Of a DNA stretch of 64,000 nt, positions 1 to 8,501 are shown one piece after another. Position 1 is the stretch's first letter. Each line of letters begins with the position of its first letter. Source of the stretch: JANQRX01 sp963663975 (lineage in GTDB: Bacteria; Pseudomonadota; Alphaproteobacteria; Rhizobiales; Kaistiaceae). The stretch spans positions 248,001 to 312,000 of the forward strand of contig CAXXRA010000006.1 in assembly GCA_963663975.2 (NCBI GenBank). The letters run 5' to 3'. The position numbers and the translations under genes were made by a program. The notes under the pieces are model-generated. The model had not been told where the DNA came from, did not search any database, and worked only from the letters and a program-made list of their open reading frames with translations.

Positions 1-2
1 AG

Positions 3-74
3 GAACTTCGCGACATCGACCAGCAAACCGTTGGCAGCGGCATCAATCTTTGGGCCAAGTCCAGTGATTCGTGA
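3..74 (+). CDS. C-terminal end of an unidentified protein (partial)
   Basis: An open frame enters from the left edge and stops with TGA at 72-74. It encodes about 23 residues ending in INLWAKSSDS. Codon choice is compatible with real coding sequence and the next gene (terC, minus strand) ends only at 158, so a rightward gene ending here is plausible. Too little is present to name the protein, and it could be a chance open frame. Confidence 0.35.
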   Translation, partial: ELRDIDQQTVGSGINLWAKSSDS

Positions 75-157
75 ACGATCGGGGGTCGATCAATGTGCGT
101 CTGAACAAGCCCATCGATGGCCAAGACATTCGATCAGCGTTTCTGCGGTGTTCCGGG

Positions 158-781
158 CTAAAACATCCTGGCCTTTTCGGCCGCATGCATGACCTCCCAA
201 CCGCCGTCCCAAATCATACTGAAGGCCACGTAGACAATCACTGCCAGACCGACATAGGCGATCCAGTAGTGCCGCTGGAGAAGCTTCGCAATCATGGTGG
301 CCGCCACGCCCATCAATGCGACCGACAGGGCAAGACCAATAATCAGCACCACGAGGTGATCTCTGGCCGCACCGGCGACCGCCAGCACATTGTCCAAAGA
401 CATCGACACGTCGGCCACGACGATCTGGGCGAGTGCCTTGTTGAAGGTTTTCACGGGCGCCGCATCAAGCGGTTCGCCGGCAGTGGAGCCAAGCGATCCG
501 CCGCGCCGCGCCGCTATGATCTCGCGCGCAAGTTTCCAAACCACCCACAGAAGTAGCAGTCCGCCGGCGAGCGTCAGGCCGATGATCGCAAGCAACTGGA
601 CCGTGAAAATCGCGAACACGATTCGCAGCACGGCTGCAGCCGCGATCCCAAGGAGCACCGCTTTTCGACGCTGCGCTTCGGGCAATCCTGCGGCGGCCAT
701 GCCGACTACGATCGCATTGTCGCCAGCTAGGACCAGGTCGATGGCTATGACCTGGAAAAGGGCCACAAGCTGGTCGATCAT
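158..781 (-). CDS. TerC family (YjbE-type) integral membrane protein
   Basis: A 207-residue polytopic inner-membrane protein. The first helix carries the family motif DLVLAGDNAIV (about residues 15-25) and a second copy-like motif, DVSMSLDN, lies near residue 120. These acidic, Asn-containing helix motifs mark TerC/YjbE proteins, which are thought to export metal ions, Mn2+ in characterised members. The ATG at 781 is chosen over an upstream start at 814 because it places the first transmembrane helix at the N-terminus as in the family. No metal riboswitch could be recognised upstream. Metal specificity is inferred from the family only. Confidence 0.88.
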   Translation of the reverse strand: MIDQLVALFQVIAIDLVLAGDNAIVVGMAAAGLPEAQRRKAVLLGIAAAAVLRIVFAIFTVQLLAIIGLTLAGGLLLLWVVWKLAREIIAARRGGSLGSTAGEPLDAAPVKTFNKALAQIVVADVSMSLDNVLAVAGAARDHLVVLIIGLALSVALMGVAATMIAKLLQRHYWIAYVGLAVIVYVAFSMIWDGGWEVMHAAEKARMF

Positions 782-1127
782 GAGTCCCAGGCTCGAGCGA
801 CGGGGGAGTCGCACATGGTCGTCAGGGAGAGGGCTCCGCCAATCGTTAAGACTCGCCCATCGAGCGAGAATCGGAATTGGTTTCGTCGGGAGTTACTGGA
901 TGTCACCGACATTTTCGCCGACCGGTTGCGTTGCTCACGGTTCGGATTGCTCCGGCTGCGAGGTCATACACGGGCAAGACATGGCATGGAAGACAGTATG
1001 AGCACGGGGGCAGCCGCACCAATCAAACCAAAACAACAAAACACAGCACGCCGGCCTCCTCGGCGTCCCGCCCCGATCCAAAAATTAAGGCCGCGGCAGC
1101 ACCAGAGCCACCGCTGACCGTTATGCG
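782..1127. other. Intergenic region upstream of terC
   Basis: About 345 bp between the terC start and the end of the lipoprotein gene. A 44-codon open frame on the minus strand (778-912) ends in the overlapping ATGA of the terC start, an arrangement seen with translational coupling, but its peptide is unremarkable and it lacks a clear ribosome-binding site. I see no terminator, repeat or recognisable riboswitch. Confidence 0.4.
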
Positions 1128-1345
1128 CTAGTAGCCGTGAGCCACGATCGCCGCGCCGGCCACGGCGCCGATCCCGGCTCCGACGACCACGCCGGCAGCC
1201 GAGCCGGTCGCGACGCCGCCGATCACACCACAACACCACCGATCACGGCGGCTTGGTGGATGCGCTCCTGCTGCGTGCCAGTGCCATAGTGCGTGCAGCC
1301 AGCAAGCGCGACGCCTGCGACAATCAATACATCGACTTTCTTCAT
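1128..1345 (-). pseudogene. Glycine-zipper outer-membrane lipoprotein, frameshifted
   Basis: The ATG at 1345, preceded by GGGGAG, opens a frame with a type II signal peptide and lipobox LAGC (lipid-modified Cys at residue 17). It stops after 40 codons at TGA 1223-1225. The continuation in another frame (about 1128-1222) encodes the Gly/Ala/Val-rich segment (IGGVATGSAAGVVVG, then AGIGAVAG) expected of small glycine-zipper lipoproteins, ending at TAG 1128-1130. The break is in a GT-rich run near 1223-1235, where a two-base gain or one-base loss would explain it. It may be a true mutation, phase variation or a sequencing error. A TTGACA hexamer on the minus strand at 1410-1415 could be its -35 element. 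Confidence 0.6.
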
Positions 1346-1411
1346 CGCCCTTGCTCCCCGTTTTGGCGGGACTAATTCCCCACCGCTTTGTCCGGTTTTG
1401 CGCCGCCGTTG

Positions 1412-2287
1412 TCAAGCCGGCGAGGGACGCGCTCGAACTCCGGGTGTGGAGATGCGGCGCCGAATCTCGGCCACGATCGTGACTGTGGAGCCGGCCGCCA
1501 GGACCCACCACGCCGGACTCACCCGGAATCCGAACTCGAGGTTTGCAAGAAGCACGCGTTGCGCGCCTACACCGGTCAACAATCCATACCAGGTAGCCTC
1601 GACGACAACGGTCATGGCAGTCGACGCCAGTGACAGCGCCATCAGCGCGAAGAAGCCCTGCTTGTATCCAAACCGCGACATCATCCTATAGCCCATCAAC
1701 CAGAAGAAGAATCCCGACATGATCACCGGTTGGGACACATCGACCTTCGATTGAAGATAGTAATGGAGGATGCCGAGGAACGCGGCAGGGTAGACGAGCT
1801 TGTGAAGACGGTTCCATCTGCCTGACCCCAGACGCCGGATCATGGCGTCGGTGGAGGTGGCGCCAAGAGACGCCAGGGCCAGGATCGCGACGAAGCCGAT
1901 GGTCAGGTAAAAACGAACCACGATCTCCTTGGTCACGAAGAACGGATCCCAGCGCGAATCGGCAAAAAAGAGAGTGAAGTGAAAGAGGATGTACGACAGT
2001 GCGGCAACGCCGATCATCCTGCGAAGATGGATCAGCTTGGGCCACTCGAAGATCCGCCGCGCCGGCGTCACCGCCAGCGTGATGAGAAGAAGGTAGACCG
2101 TCCAGTGTCCTACATAGCGAATGGCCTCGGTGTAGGGTCGGGGTCCGAGCCCCAGAAACAACGTCCGATAAAGCAGCCACAAGGGCGGCAAAGCTAGCAG
2201 GGTGAGGACGGTGGCTTTGAGGACAGAGAACCGGCCCGCCCGGTCCAACCAGGGCAATCTCTGGGATAAGGGTTTGCTGTGGGCCAT
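1412..2287 (-). CDS. msrQ: Heme-binding membrane subunit MsrQ of the methionine sulfoxide reductase MsrPQ
   Basis: A 291-residue membrane protein of the ferric-reductase-like (YedZ) fold with about seven hydrophobic segments. Candidate heme-ligand histidines lie in GHWTVYLLL, SYILFHFTLFF and the NRLHK/GILHYYLQSK helices. MsrQ passes electrons from the quinone pool to periplasmic MsrP, which repairs oxidised methionine in envelope proteins. The ATG at 2287 gives a short cytoplasmic N-terminus, and the longer upstream frame lacks membrane-like sequence. It has a C-terminal extension beyond the conserved core with two further hydrophobic stretches. Its partner msrP is not adjacent but lies near 60.5 kb on the other strand. 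Confidence 0.88.
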   Translation of the reverse strand: MAHSKPLSQRLPWLDRAGRFSVLKATVLTLLALPPLWLLYRTLFLGLGPRPYTEAIRYVGHWTVYLLLITLAVTPARRIFEWPKLIHLRRMIGVAALSYILFHFTLFFADSRWDPFFVTKEIVVRFYLTIGFVAILALASLGATSTDAMIRRLGSGRWNRLHKLVYPAAFLGILHYYLQSKVDVSQPVIMSGFFFWLMGYRMMSRFGYKQGFFALMALSLASTAMTVVVEATWYGLLTGVGAQRVLLANLEFGFRVSPAWWVLAAGSTVTIVAEIRRRISTPGVRARPSPA

Positions 2288-2587
2288 ATTCGTTTCCCTG
2301 GGCGCGAATATCGGGTCGGGACGCGGTGAGGGCAACCGCATTTGTCACCGTTTTCGATCTCGCAGCGTCACAATCGCGTAAGCCTTGATTGAGTTGAGTT
2401 AGGATTGGGTAAGGTTCCTTCCTTGGCCAGTCGGCCATTGGTGGCGAGCGCGGAAATTTCTGCGCCTTGCAAACACGGTCGAGCGGTTGTGCAGGGTGGG
2501 ATGACGCTGCCGGTGAGTTCGACTATACGAGACGCGCCGCAGATCCCTTGAGCGGCGTTGGCTCAATGGCTGAAGGGGCAAAGGGTC
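2288..2587. other. Divergent intergenic region between msrQ and kdgK
   Basis: About 300 bp separating two divergently transcribed genes, so promoters for both are expected. It contains an AT-richer patch around 2385-2415 with TTGATT- and TTGAGT-like hexamers, but no convincing paired -35/-10 elements, repeats or terminators. Confidence 0.4.
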
Positions 2588-3688
2588 GTGGGTTTGTTGG
2601 ATTTGCGTCCGGCTGAAGCGTGCCGTTACGACATTCTGTCGCTTGGCGAGGTGATGCTCAGGCTTGACCCGGGCGAGGGAAGGATAAGAACCGCTCGGCA
2701 CTTTCGCGCATGGGAAGGCGGCGGCGAATACAATGTCGCTCGCGGCTTGCGCCGCTGCTTCGGTCAACGGGCGGCCGTTGTTACAGCGTTGGCCAGGAAC
2801 GAGATCGGACTTCTGGTCGAAGACTTCATGCTACAGGGCGGCCTGGATACCTCACTGATCCGCTGGGTCGATTACGACGGTATCGGGCGGACAGTCCGCA
2901 ACGGGCTGAATTTCACAGAACGGGGATTTGGTGTTCGCGGTGCGGTGGGCTGCTCCGATCGTGGCAACACGGCCATCGCGCAGCTTGAACCCGGTGACAT
3001 TGATTGGGATCACATCTTTGGCGAATTGGGTGTGCGCTGGCTACATACTGGCGGTATTTTCGCTGCCTTGTCCGAAACGACCGGCATGGTGGCGATCGAG
3101 GCGGCCAAGGCAGCCCGCAATCACGGAACGATTGTCTCATATGACCTCAATTACCGCCCCTCGCTGTGGAAGGGGTTTGGCGGTCTTGATCGGTGCCGTG
3201 CGGTGAACCGGGAGATTGCGCAATATGTCGACGTGATGCTGGGCAACGAGGAAGACTTCACGGCGTGCCTCGGTTTCGAAGTGGAAGGGATCGACGACGG
3301 GCTTACCAATCTTGAGGAAGACTCGTTTCATCGCATGATCGATCAGGCGGTGGAGGCCTATCCGAACTTCAAGGCAACGGCCACGACCCTCCGTGGCGTG
3401 AAATCGGCATCGGTCAACGACTGGAGTGCGGTGGCTTGGGCGGGCGGCAAGTTCTATGCTTCGATCAAACGTCAGGGTCTCGAAATCATGGACCGTGTCG
3501 GCGGCGGCGACAGTTTCGCGTCCGGATTCATTTACGGGCTCATGGTGCTCGGCGATCCCGCCCAGGCGGTCGAATATGGTGCGGCCCACGGCGCGCTCGC
3601 GATGACCACGCCGGGCGACACCACAATGGCAAGTCTGACTGAGGTCGAGAAGCTGGTCGGCGGAGGTGGAGCGCGTGTCGACCGCTAG
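2588..3688 (+). CDS. kdgK: 2-keto-3-deoxygluconate kinase-like PfkB family sugar kinase
   Basis: PfkB/ribokinase-fold kinase of about 366 residues. The N-terminus has the substrate-binding motif GEVMLRLDPGEG and GGGEYNVA, and the C-terminal ATP-site signature DRVGGGDSFASGF supplies the catalytic Asp. With the aldolase gene 36 bp downstream, the likely reaction is phosphorylation of 2-keto-3-deoxygluconate to KDPG. The start is uncertain. GTG at 2588 with GAAGGGG upstream is preferred, and TTG at 2558 would add ten residues. Substrate assignment rests on the neighbour and family resemblance. Confidence 0.82.
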   Translation: MGLLDLRPAEACRYDILSLGEVMLRLDPGEGRIRTARHFRAWEGGGEYNVARGLRRCFGQRAAVVTALARNEIGLLVEDFMLQGGLDTSLIRWVDYDGIGRTVRNGLNFTERGFGVRGAVGCSDRGNTAIAQLEPGDIDWDHIFGELGVRWLHTGGIFAALSETTGMVAIEAAKAARNHGTIVSYDLNYRPSLWKGFGGLDRCRAVNREIAQYVDVMLGNEEDFTACLGFEVEGIDDGLTNLEEDSFHRMIDQAVEAYPNFKATATTLRGVKSASVNDWSAVAWAGGKFYASIKRQGLEIMDRVGGGDSFASGFIYGLMVLGDPAQAVEYGAAHGALAMTTPGDTTMASLTEVEKLVGGGGARVDR

Positions 3689-3724
3689 CATTTGTCCCCC
3701 ACAACAAGAAAGACGGCGAAACGC

Positions 3725-4357
3725 ATGAGCGAGCTGTTCGACGGCCGCCCGGTCATCCCGGTGATCGAGATCGAGAACGCCGACGACGCGGTGCCACTGG
3801 CGCAGGCCCTCCTGAAAGGTGGCGTCGATGTGATCGAGGTCACCTTCCGAACGGAAGCCGGCGGGGAGGCGATCGATCGGATCGCCACGGCCTTTCCTGA
3901 CATGCTGGTCGGCGCAGGTACCGTGGTCACCGAGGAGCAAGCCCGAAGGGCGATCGAACTTGGCGTCGATTTCGCGGTCTCACCGGGATTTAGTTCCCGC
4001 ACTGTCGATTTCTTCCGCAAGAACAACGTCCTTGTTCTGCCCGGCGTGCAGACGCCTACCGAGATCCAACAGGCGCTCGAAAATGGCTGCACGATGTTGA
4101 AGTTCTTTCCCGCCGGTCAAGCCGGTGGGGTCGGCATGCTGAAGGCATTGTCGGGGCCATTTGCAAGCCTCGGCGTCACCTTCTGCCCCACCGGCGGGGT
4201 GGATCTCGACAACATGGTGGACTACCTGTCGCTGCCGACCGTGAAATCGATTGGTGGATCGTGGCTGGCCACGAAAAAACAAATCGCAAACGGACAATGG
4301 GCGGCAATCACCGACCAGGCCGCGGCCGCGATAGCGCGAGCTGGCGGAAAGGCCTGA
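3725..4357 (+). CDS. eda: Bifunctional KDPG / 4-hydroxy-2-oxoglutarate aldolase
   Basis: A 210-residue class I aldolase. The Schiff-base lysine is in MLKFFPAG (about residue 130), the catalytic glutamate in IEVTFRT, and the phosphate-binding glycine segment is CPTGGV. It splits KDPG to pyruvate and glyceraldehyde-3-phosphate, the last step of the Entner-Doudoroff or ketogluconate route. It follows the sugar kinase by 36 bp in the same direction, so the two probably form an operon for hexuronate or ketogluconate use. ATG 3725 is preferred over a TTG at 3692 because the conserved fold begins a few residues after it. Confidence 0.93.
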   Translation: MSELFDGRPVIPVIEIENADDAVPLAQALLKGGVDVIEVTFRTEAGGEAIDRIATAFPDMLVGAGTVVTEEQARRAIELGVDFAVSPGFSSRTVDFFRKNNVLVLPGVQTPTEIQQALENGCTMLKFFPAGQAGGVGMLKALSGPFASLGVTFCPTGGVDLDNMVDYLSLPTVKSIGGSWLATKKQIANGQWAAITDQAAAAIARAGGKA

Positions 4358-4375
4358 CCACTTAGGTCGACGAGA

Positions 4376-4681
4376 TCACTGCCGCGCCGCGTTGCCTGGC
4401 ATGATCGGTGCCGATGACGTGCAAAAGCGGTGTTCGGCGTGCCCGGCCGCCCAAACTGTCTCGAATGCCAACAGATCACTGTCGAAATACGGGACAGTTG
4501 GCTGAGGGTGGGCGAGAAACGGGGTACGGCCGGCGGCGAATCTGTCGAATCGCGCGCAAACGGCCTGTTGGCGGACGATCGTTTCGCCAATGTCGCGAGC
4601 GACCTCTTCGCTGATCGGGACGGTCGCCCGTGAAGCCAGGATCAGGTACGCCCGTTCTTTGAATTTTCTGTTGAAAATCAA
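4376..4681 (-). CDS. Possible small hypothetical protein
   Basis: A minus-strand frame of about 101 residues from a TTG at 4681, convergent with eda. The stretch has codons like those of neighbouring genes and a protein-like pattern (ISEEVARDIGETIV, then HPQPTVPYFDSDLLAFETV). The longer open frame to 4894 has a low-complexity N-terminus that does not look coding. No family is recognised and no good ribosome-binding site is seen. It may be a decayed gene. Confidence 0.33.
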   Translation of the reverse strand: MIFNRKFKERAYLILASRATVPISEEVARDIGETIVRQQAVCARFDRFAAGRTPFLAHPQPTVPYFDSDLLAFETVWAAGHAEHRFCTSSAPIMPGNAARQ

Positions 4682-4944
4682 TGATTTGACGATCCAACCC
4701 ACTGCGCATGCGCAGGCGGCCGCAGGATCACCGGCCGTTCGCGTGCTGATGGGTATCAAAAGCGGATGATGATCGTCAGGCCTTGAGCGTTCGCCTTTTC
4801 GGCGACACGGATTGAGGCTACAGGCGGATGGTCCATCCGGTCCTTGGGTTTCTGGCCCGTTACATGCAGCGACGCTTACGCCAAGCGGTCCCATTCTGCT
4901 AAAGACACTGTTAACCAGACAGCCGCCGTCCGAGGAGCCAAAAT

Positions 4945-5568
4945 TTGAGCGACGAGAGGAGCAACACTCCCAGTAACGTTCGCAACCTTGGCGATGCGAT
5001 GCGCGATGTACGCACAGCTGAGGCCGAGCGCTCCGACGTCGTGGTCGAATTGCGCGACGCTGAGCGCGCTCGGCTGGAGATTCTGGCTGAGGAATTGCGC
5101 GGTGTTTTCGACGAAGTCCCGGCTGAAGACGAGCAGTTCATCTTCAACCTTGCCTCTGGCCTTCCGCCACGGTTGTGGATCGATATGACCTCGTTTGTCG
5201 TTATGGGTCGTGACCGACGCACTTACAGATTCCTCAAGGATACCCGGCTGGGACGCGCCATCATCCTCGAGACGACAGGACTCGCCGACATGGCGGACAC
5301 CGTCACCACCTATGTCGCCGAGCGGATCGTCGAGCGTGAAAGAGCCCTTGAGGGCGACTGGCTGATGAAGCGCGTCCTGCGTGGCGACGTCAATCAGACG
5401 AAACGCAGCCGCCAAAGCGCCGAATTTGCCGATGGTGACTTGGTGGCGGCGGTGCGGGTGCACGGTGAGTCACGCGCCCATCTTGGTTGGCTGGTTGCAG
5501 CGTTTCTCGCCGGTGCATTGATCGGCGTGCTGGCCCTGTTCGGGACAGCTTGGTTCGTCGTTGGTTGA
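4945..5568 (+). CDS. Conserved hypothetical protein with C-terminal membrane anchor
   Basis: A 207-residue protein with a charged, helical N-terminal half that is probably coiled coil, a central segment PPRLWIDMTSFVVMGRDRRT, and one transmembrane helix near the C-terminus (about residues 180-205). This fits a cytoplasmic domain tethered by its tail. The TTG start at 4945 is supported by GAGGAG eight bases upstream. I recall similar proteins in Hyphomicrobiales but know no function. It ends three bases before the convergent metallophosphoesterase gene. Confidence 0.75.
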   Translation: MSDERSNTPSNVRNLGDAMRDVRTAEAERSDVVVELRDAERARLEILAEELRGVFDEVPAEDEQFIFNLASGLPPRLWIDMTSFVVMGRDRRTYRFLKDTRLGRAIILETTGLADMADTVTTYVAERIVERERALEGDWLMKRVLRGDVNQTKRSRQSAEFADGDLVAAVRVHGESRAHLGWLVAAFLAGALIGVLALFGTAWFVVG

Positions 5569-5571
5569 AAT

Positions 5572-6456
5572 TCAGGCTGTCAGCCTTTCCTCGGTAATCG
5601 TCGTGATACCGCCCGCGTTGCACCATGCCCGGGTCGACAGCATGATCTCATGAGCGGTGCCGTGTCGCGATATCGCCAGCAGGTTCCATGACCCACCGGC
5701 ACGATTGCCGGTTGGGCGCAACGCCGTCGCCGCAACCCCGATAACTGGAACATCGCCCGTCGGTCCCTCCATGATCGCGCGCCGATTGCGATGATCATGG
5801 CCGTGCAGGACCAGTTCTGCGCCGTATTGGGCGATCACCTTGCGCACTTGCGCCGCATCGATCAGTCGTTTGTGCCAGGGCGTGACCCCCGCGTCCGGCC
5901 GGTGGTGGATCAGAATGATCCTAAACATGCCATTATCACCGGTCGATTCCAGGTCACGCGCCAGCTTGGCCAGTTGCTCGCTGCCGGCGCGTCCACTGGC
6001 CATAAGAGGCGCGGTCGGCATGGCCGTCGAGACCCCGATCAACGCCACGTTTTCGCGGATGCGCAACGTTGGGTAGCCCTCAACCAAGCCGTCACCCCGC
6101 ATGAATGCTTGCCATTTGTCGGCGTAGTCGGCCACGGCTGAGGGAACATAGGCGTCGTGATTGCCCGGCACGACTGTTATTTCGTCGACCGATCCGAGAC
6201 CTTCGAGCCACTCTCGTGCACGCTCGATCTCTGCGGAGAGCCCGAGATTGATCACATCGCCCGTCACCACAATGTGGTCAGGCTGCGCTGATTTCATGTC
6301 GGCCAGGACCGCAGCCAGGATTGATTGGTCGAAGGTGCGGGCTCGTGCCTTGCGCCAGTTCAGGTGCCCAAGGCGCTGCTTGAAAGTGAGGTCACCGATT
6401 TCAAAATCCGGCAGCGGACCGATATGGGGGTCGGAAATGTGAGCTAGCCGGAACAT
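5572..6456 (-). CDS. Calcineurin-like metallophosphoesterase
   Basis: A 294-residue protein with the full metal-binding motif set of the family: SDPHIG at the N-terminus, VTGDVINLG, PGNHDAY, ILIHHRP and LHGHDHR. These bind two metal ions and hydrolyse phosphoester bonds. Related alphaproteobacterial proteins are annotated as cyclic-nucleotide phosphodiesterase-like, but the substrate cannot be read from the sequence. There is no signal peptide, so it should be cytoplasmic. Its stop almost touches the stop of the convergent gene at 5568. Confidence 0.85.
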   Translation of the reverse strand: MFRLAHISDPHIGPLPDFEIGDLTFKQRLGHLNWRKARARTFDQSILAAVLADMKSAQPDHIVVTGDVINLGLSAEIERAREWLEGLGSVDEITVVPGNHDAYVPSAVADYADKWQAFMRGDGLVEGYPTLRIRENVALIGVSTAMPTAPLMASGRAGSEQLAKLARDLESTGDNGMFRIILIHHRPDAGVTPWHKRLIDAAQVRKVIAQYGAELVLHGHDHRNRRAIMEGPTGDVPVIGVAATALRPTGNRAGGSWNLLAISRHGTAHEIMLSTRAWCNAGGITTITEERLTA

Positions 6457-6550
6457 AAAGGTCTACTTGCCGCCGCCAACCCGTTCCAACCAAAGGCTCG
6501 GGCACGCGGCTTACGGTTTGGCACGCTGTCCGTGAGCATGGATTGCACGA

Positions 6551-7528
6551 TCATGCAGCCTTGAGGCGATCCCGACCATGCGGCGCGTCGAGATCGAGCA
6601 GTGGTCCAAGCGGTACGATCAGCCGGGGATTGATCGATTCATGGCTCAGGAAATAATGACGCTTTGTTGCGTCCAGATCGATGGTGTCGCGGATTCCGGG
6701 GATCTGATAAAGCTCGCGAAGATAGCCCGACAGATTGGGGTAATCGACGATCCGGCGGAGGTTGCACTTGAAGTGGCCAAAATAGACCGGATCGAAACGC
6801 AGCAAGGTGGTGAACAGCCGCCAATCCGCCTCGGTGAGCCTGTCGCCTGTCAAATACCGCTGTTTGCCGAGCCGCTCGTCCAGGCTGTCGAGGGTTTCGA
6901 AAAGTGCGATGACAGCCTCTTCATGCGCCTGCTGGGTGCTGGCAAATCCGGCTCGGTAAACGCCATTGTTCACCGTGTGATAGATAATCGGGTTGATCTC
7001 GTCGATCGCCGTTCTCAGGTCCGGCGGGTAGAAATCGAGCGAAGCGTCGGCGCCGATCCCATCGAATGCGCTGTTGAACATCCGGATGATTTCCGACGAT
7101 TCATTGGAAACGATCGTCCGGAGCTTCTTGTCCCACAGAACCGGCACCGTCACCCGGCTTGAGGCGGAGGCGTCAGCCATCGCATAGATCTGGTAGAGCC
7201 GTTCGACGCCGTACAGCGGGTCTGGATTTTGGGCGTTGAACTCCCAGCCATCCTTGTCCGCCACAGGGTCGGCGACCGACACGGAAATCATGTCTTCGAG
7301 CCGCTTCAATTTGCGAAAGATCAAGGTGCGGTGCGCCCACGGACAGGCTATGGCAACGAACAGGTGATAGCGGGATGGTTCGGCTTCGAAGCCGCCTCGG
7401 CCGGAAGGGCCGGGACTTCCGTCAGGCGTGATCCAGTTGCGAAATACCGCCTGGGCGCGCCTAAAGCGGCCGTCCGACTTGTTCACTTGCCCTTCTGTTA
7501 CCCACTCACCGTCTACTAGCTGGCCCAT
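6551..7528 (-). CDS. Glutathionyl-hydroquinone reductase (Xi-class GST, YqjG/ECM4 type)
   Basis: A 325-residue thioredoxin-fold plus helical GST protein. The catalytic cysteine lies in ACPWAHRT (Cys62), the hallmark that separates this class from ordinary Ser/Tyr GSTs. The long segment around GWEFNAQNPDPLYG and the C-terminal ADWRLFTTLLRFD also match the class. These enzymes reduce glutathionyl-hydroquinones to hydroquinones with glutathione. ATG 7528 is chosen because the conserved N-terminus (MGQLVDGEW) starts there. Confidence 0.92.
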   Translation of the reverse strand: MGQLVDGEWVTEGQVNKSDGRFRRAQAVFRNWITPDGSPGPSGRGGFEAEPSRYHLFVAIACPWAHRTLIFRKLKRLEDMISVSVADPVADKDGWEFNAQNPDPLYGVERLYQIYAMADASASSRVTVPVLWDKKLRTIVSNESSEIIRMFNSAFDGIGADASLDFYPPDLRTAIDEINPIIYHTVNNGVYRAGFASTQQAHEEAVIALFETLDSLDERLGKQRYLTGDRLTEADWRLFTTLLRFDPVYFGHFKCNLRRIVDYPNLSGYLRELYQIPGIRDTIDLDATKRHYFLSHESINPRLIVPLGPLLDLDAPHGRDRLKAA

Positions 7529-7813
7529 TGCACTCGATCCCTCAGGAAGAATACCGCTTTGTCCGATGTAGCTGGGAAACAGAGCGATGGAAACCAAATT
7601 CGGGCCGCCGCTGGACCGGTGAAGGGCGGCATGATACGGACCGCTGCACCAGAGCGTTTGGGACGGTAAGCAATGGCTCGGCGGAGAGACCGACGACGAG
7701 GCGAGGCGCGTGATTTCGGATCGCGCTGTACCATTCGTTGTGCCGCCATCGGCGGCTGACTCGGTCGGCTGGCATCGGCGGCGCTACCTAAATCTCTGCC
7801 AGGAATGTTCCAA

Positions 7814-8320
7814 ATGTTCGATAAATTTTCCTTCCGGCTGGAACGGCCGGACGACGCTATGTCGATCGAATCCCTCCACGCCGATCTGTTCGGTCCGGAT
7901 CGCTTCAAGCGGGCCGCATACGTATTGCGCGACGGTGTGCCTCCCGACCCCACGCTGTCATTTGTCGCCTGTGACAACGGCAATCGACTCGCCGCTTCGG
8001 TACGCCTCACTCCGATCACCATCGGCGAGCGTCCGGCGCTGGTCCTGGGGCCATTGGTGGTCGTCCCGCCGGTAAAGGGCCAAGGCGCGGGTAAAGCTGT
8101 GGTCAGGTTGGTGCTCGCGCATGCCTGGGCAGCCGGCCACAGCGTTGTCATGCTTGTTGGTGATCTGCCGTATTACGGGCCCCTTGGCTTCACTCATCTC
8201 GGGCGCGACGTCATCACGCTGCCGGCGCCGGTGGATCCCGACCGCGTACTGGTTGCAGGGCTGCGCGAGTCGGCGCTCGATGGCCTTGCCGGCGCAGCGG
8301 CGCGTGTCAGCCATGGATGA
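7814..8320 (+). CDS. GNAT family N-acetyltransferase (YhbS-like)
   Basis: A protein of about 168 residues with the GNAT acetyl-CoA-binding segment LGPLVVVPPVKGQGAGKAVV and the C-terminal PYYGPLGF typical of the YhbS subgroup. It transfers an acetyl group to an unknown amine substrate. ATG 7814 has AGGA at a proper distance, whereas ATG 7805 is too close to it. It stands alone between the divergent GST gene and infA. Confidence 0.87.
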   Translation: MFDKFSFRLERPDDAMSIESLHADLFGPDRFKRAAYVLRDGVPPDPTLSFVACDNGNRLAASVRLTPITIGERPALVLGPLVVVPPVKGQGAGKAVVRLVLAHAWAAGHSVVMLVGDLPYYGPLGFTHLGRDVITLPAPVDPDRVLVAGLRESALDGLAGAAARVSHG

Positions 8321-8359
8321 TCGCTGGAGTTGCTCGGACTGGACGAAGCCTTCATCGCA

Positions 8360-8365
8360 TATAAC
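8360..8365 (+). promoter_or_regulatory. Candidate -10 element of infA
   Basis: TATAAC differs from the sigma70 consensus by one base and lies immediately before the first copy of the infA leader repeat, so transcription would begin just inside that repeat. No good -35 hexamer is present at 16-18 bp. Confidence 0.4.
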
Positions 8366-8501
8366 AGGGACCGTCCGGCAAACTGTGATACGTAGGCGCC
8401 CCAACCAAACAAGGAGATACCTTGACGGAACTGCCCCGTCATGAGGGACCGTCCGGCAAACTGTGATATGTAGGCGCCCCAACCAAACAAGGAGATACCT
8501 T
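8366..8501 (+). repeat. Tandem duplication of the infA leader (two 58-bp copies, 78-bp period)
   Basis: 8366-8423 and 8444-8501 are identical except for one C/T difference. Each copy contains a GGACCGTCC palindrome, the Shine-Dalgarno AAGGAG and a TTG start. The copies are separated by 20 bp. The upstream TTG (8422) opens a 14-codon frame that ends at 8466, while the frame aligned with infA has a TGA at 8423, so the first copy cannot extend IF-1. Confidence 0.95.

Noticed and set aside
782..1000. Manganese (yybP-ykoY) riboswitch before terC
   Set aside because: The leader lacks the conserved GGGGAGUAG-type segment and no matching three-way junction could be drawn; only a short CTGACG stretch recalls the motif.
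8422..8466. Annotating the 14-codon leader frame before infA as a gene
   Set aside because: The start signal is a by-product of the duplication and there is no evidence for a conserved peptide; it is kept as a finding only.
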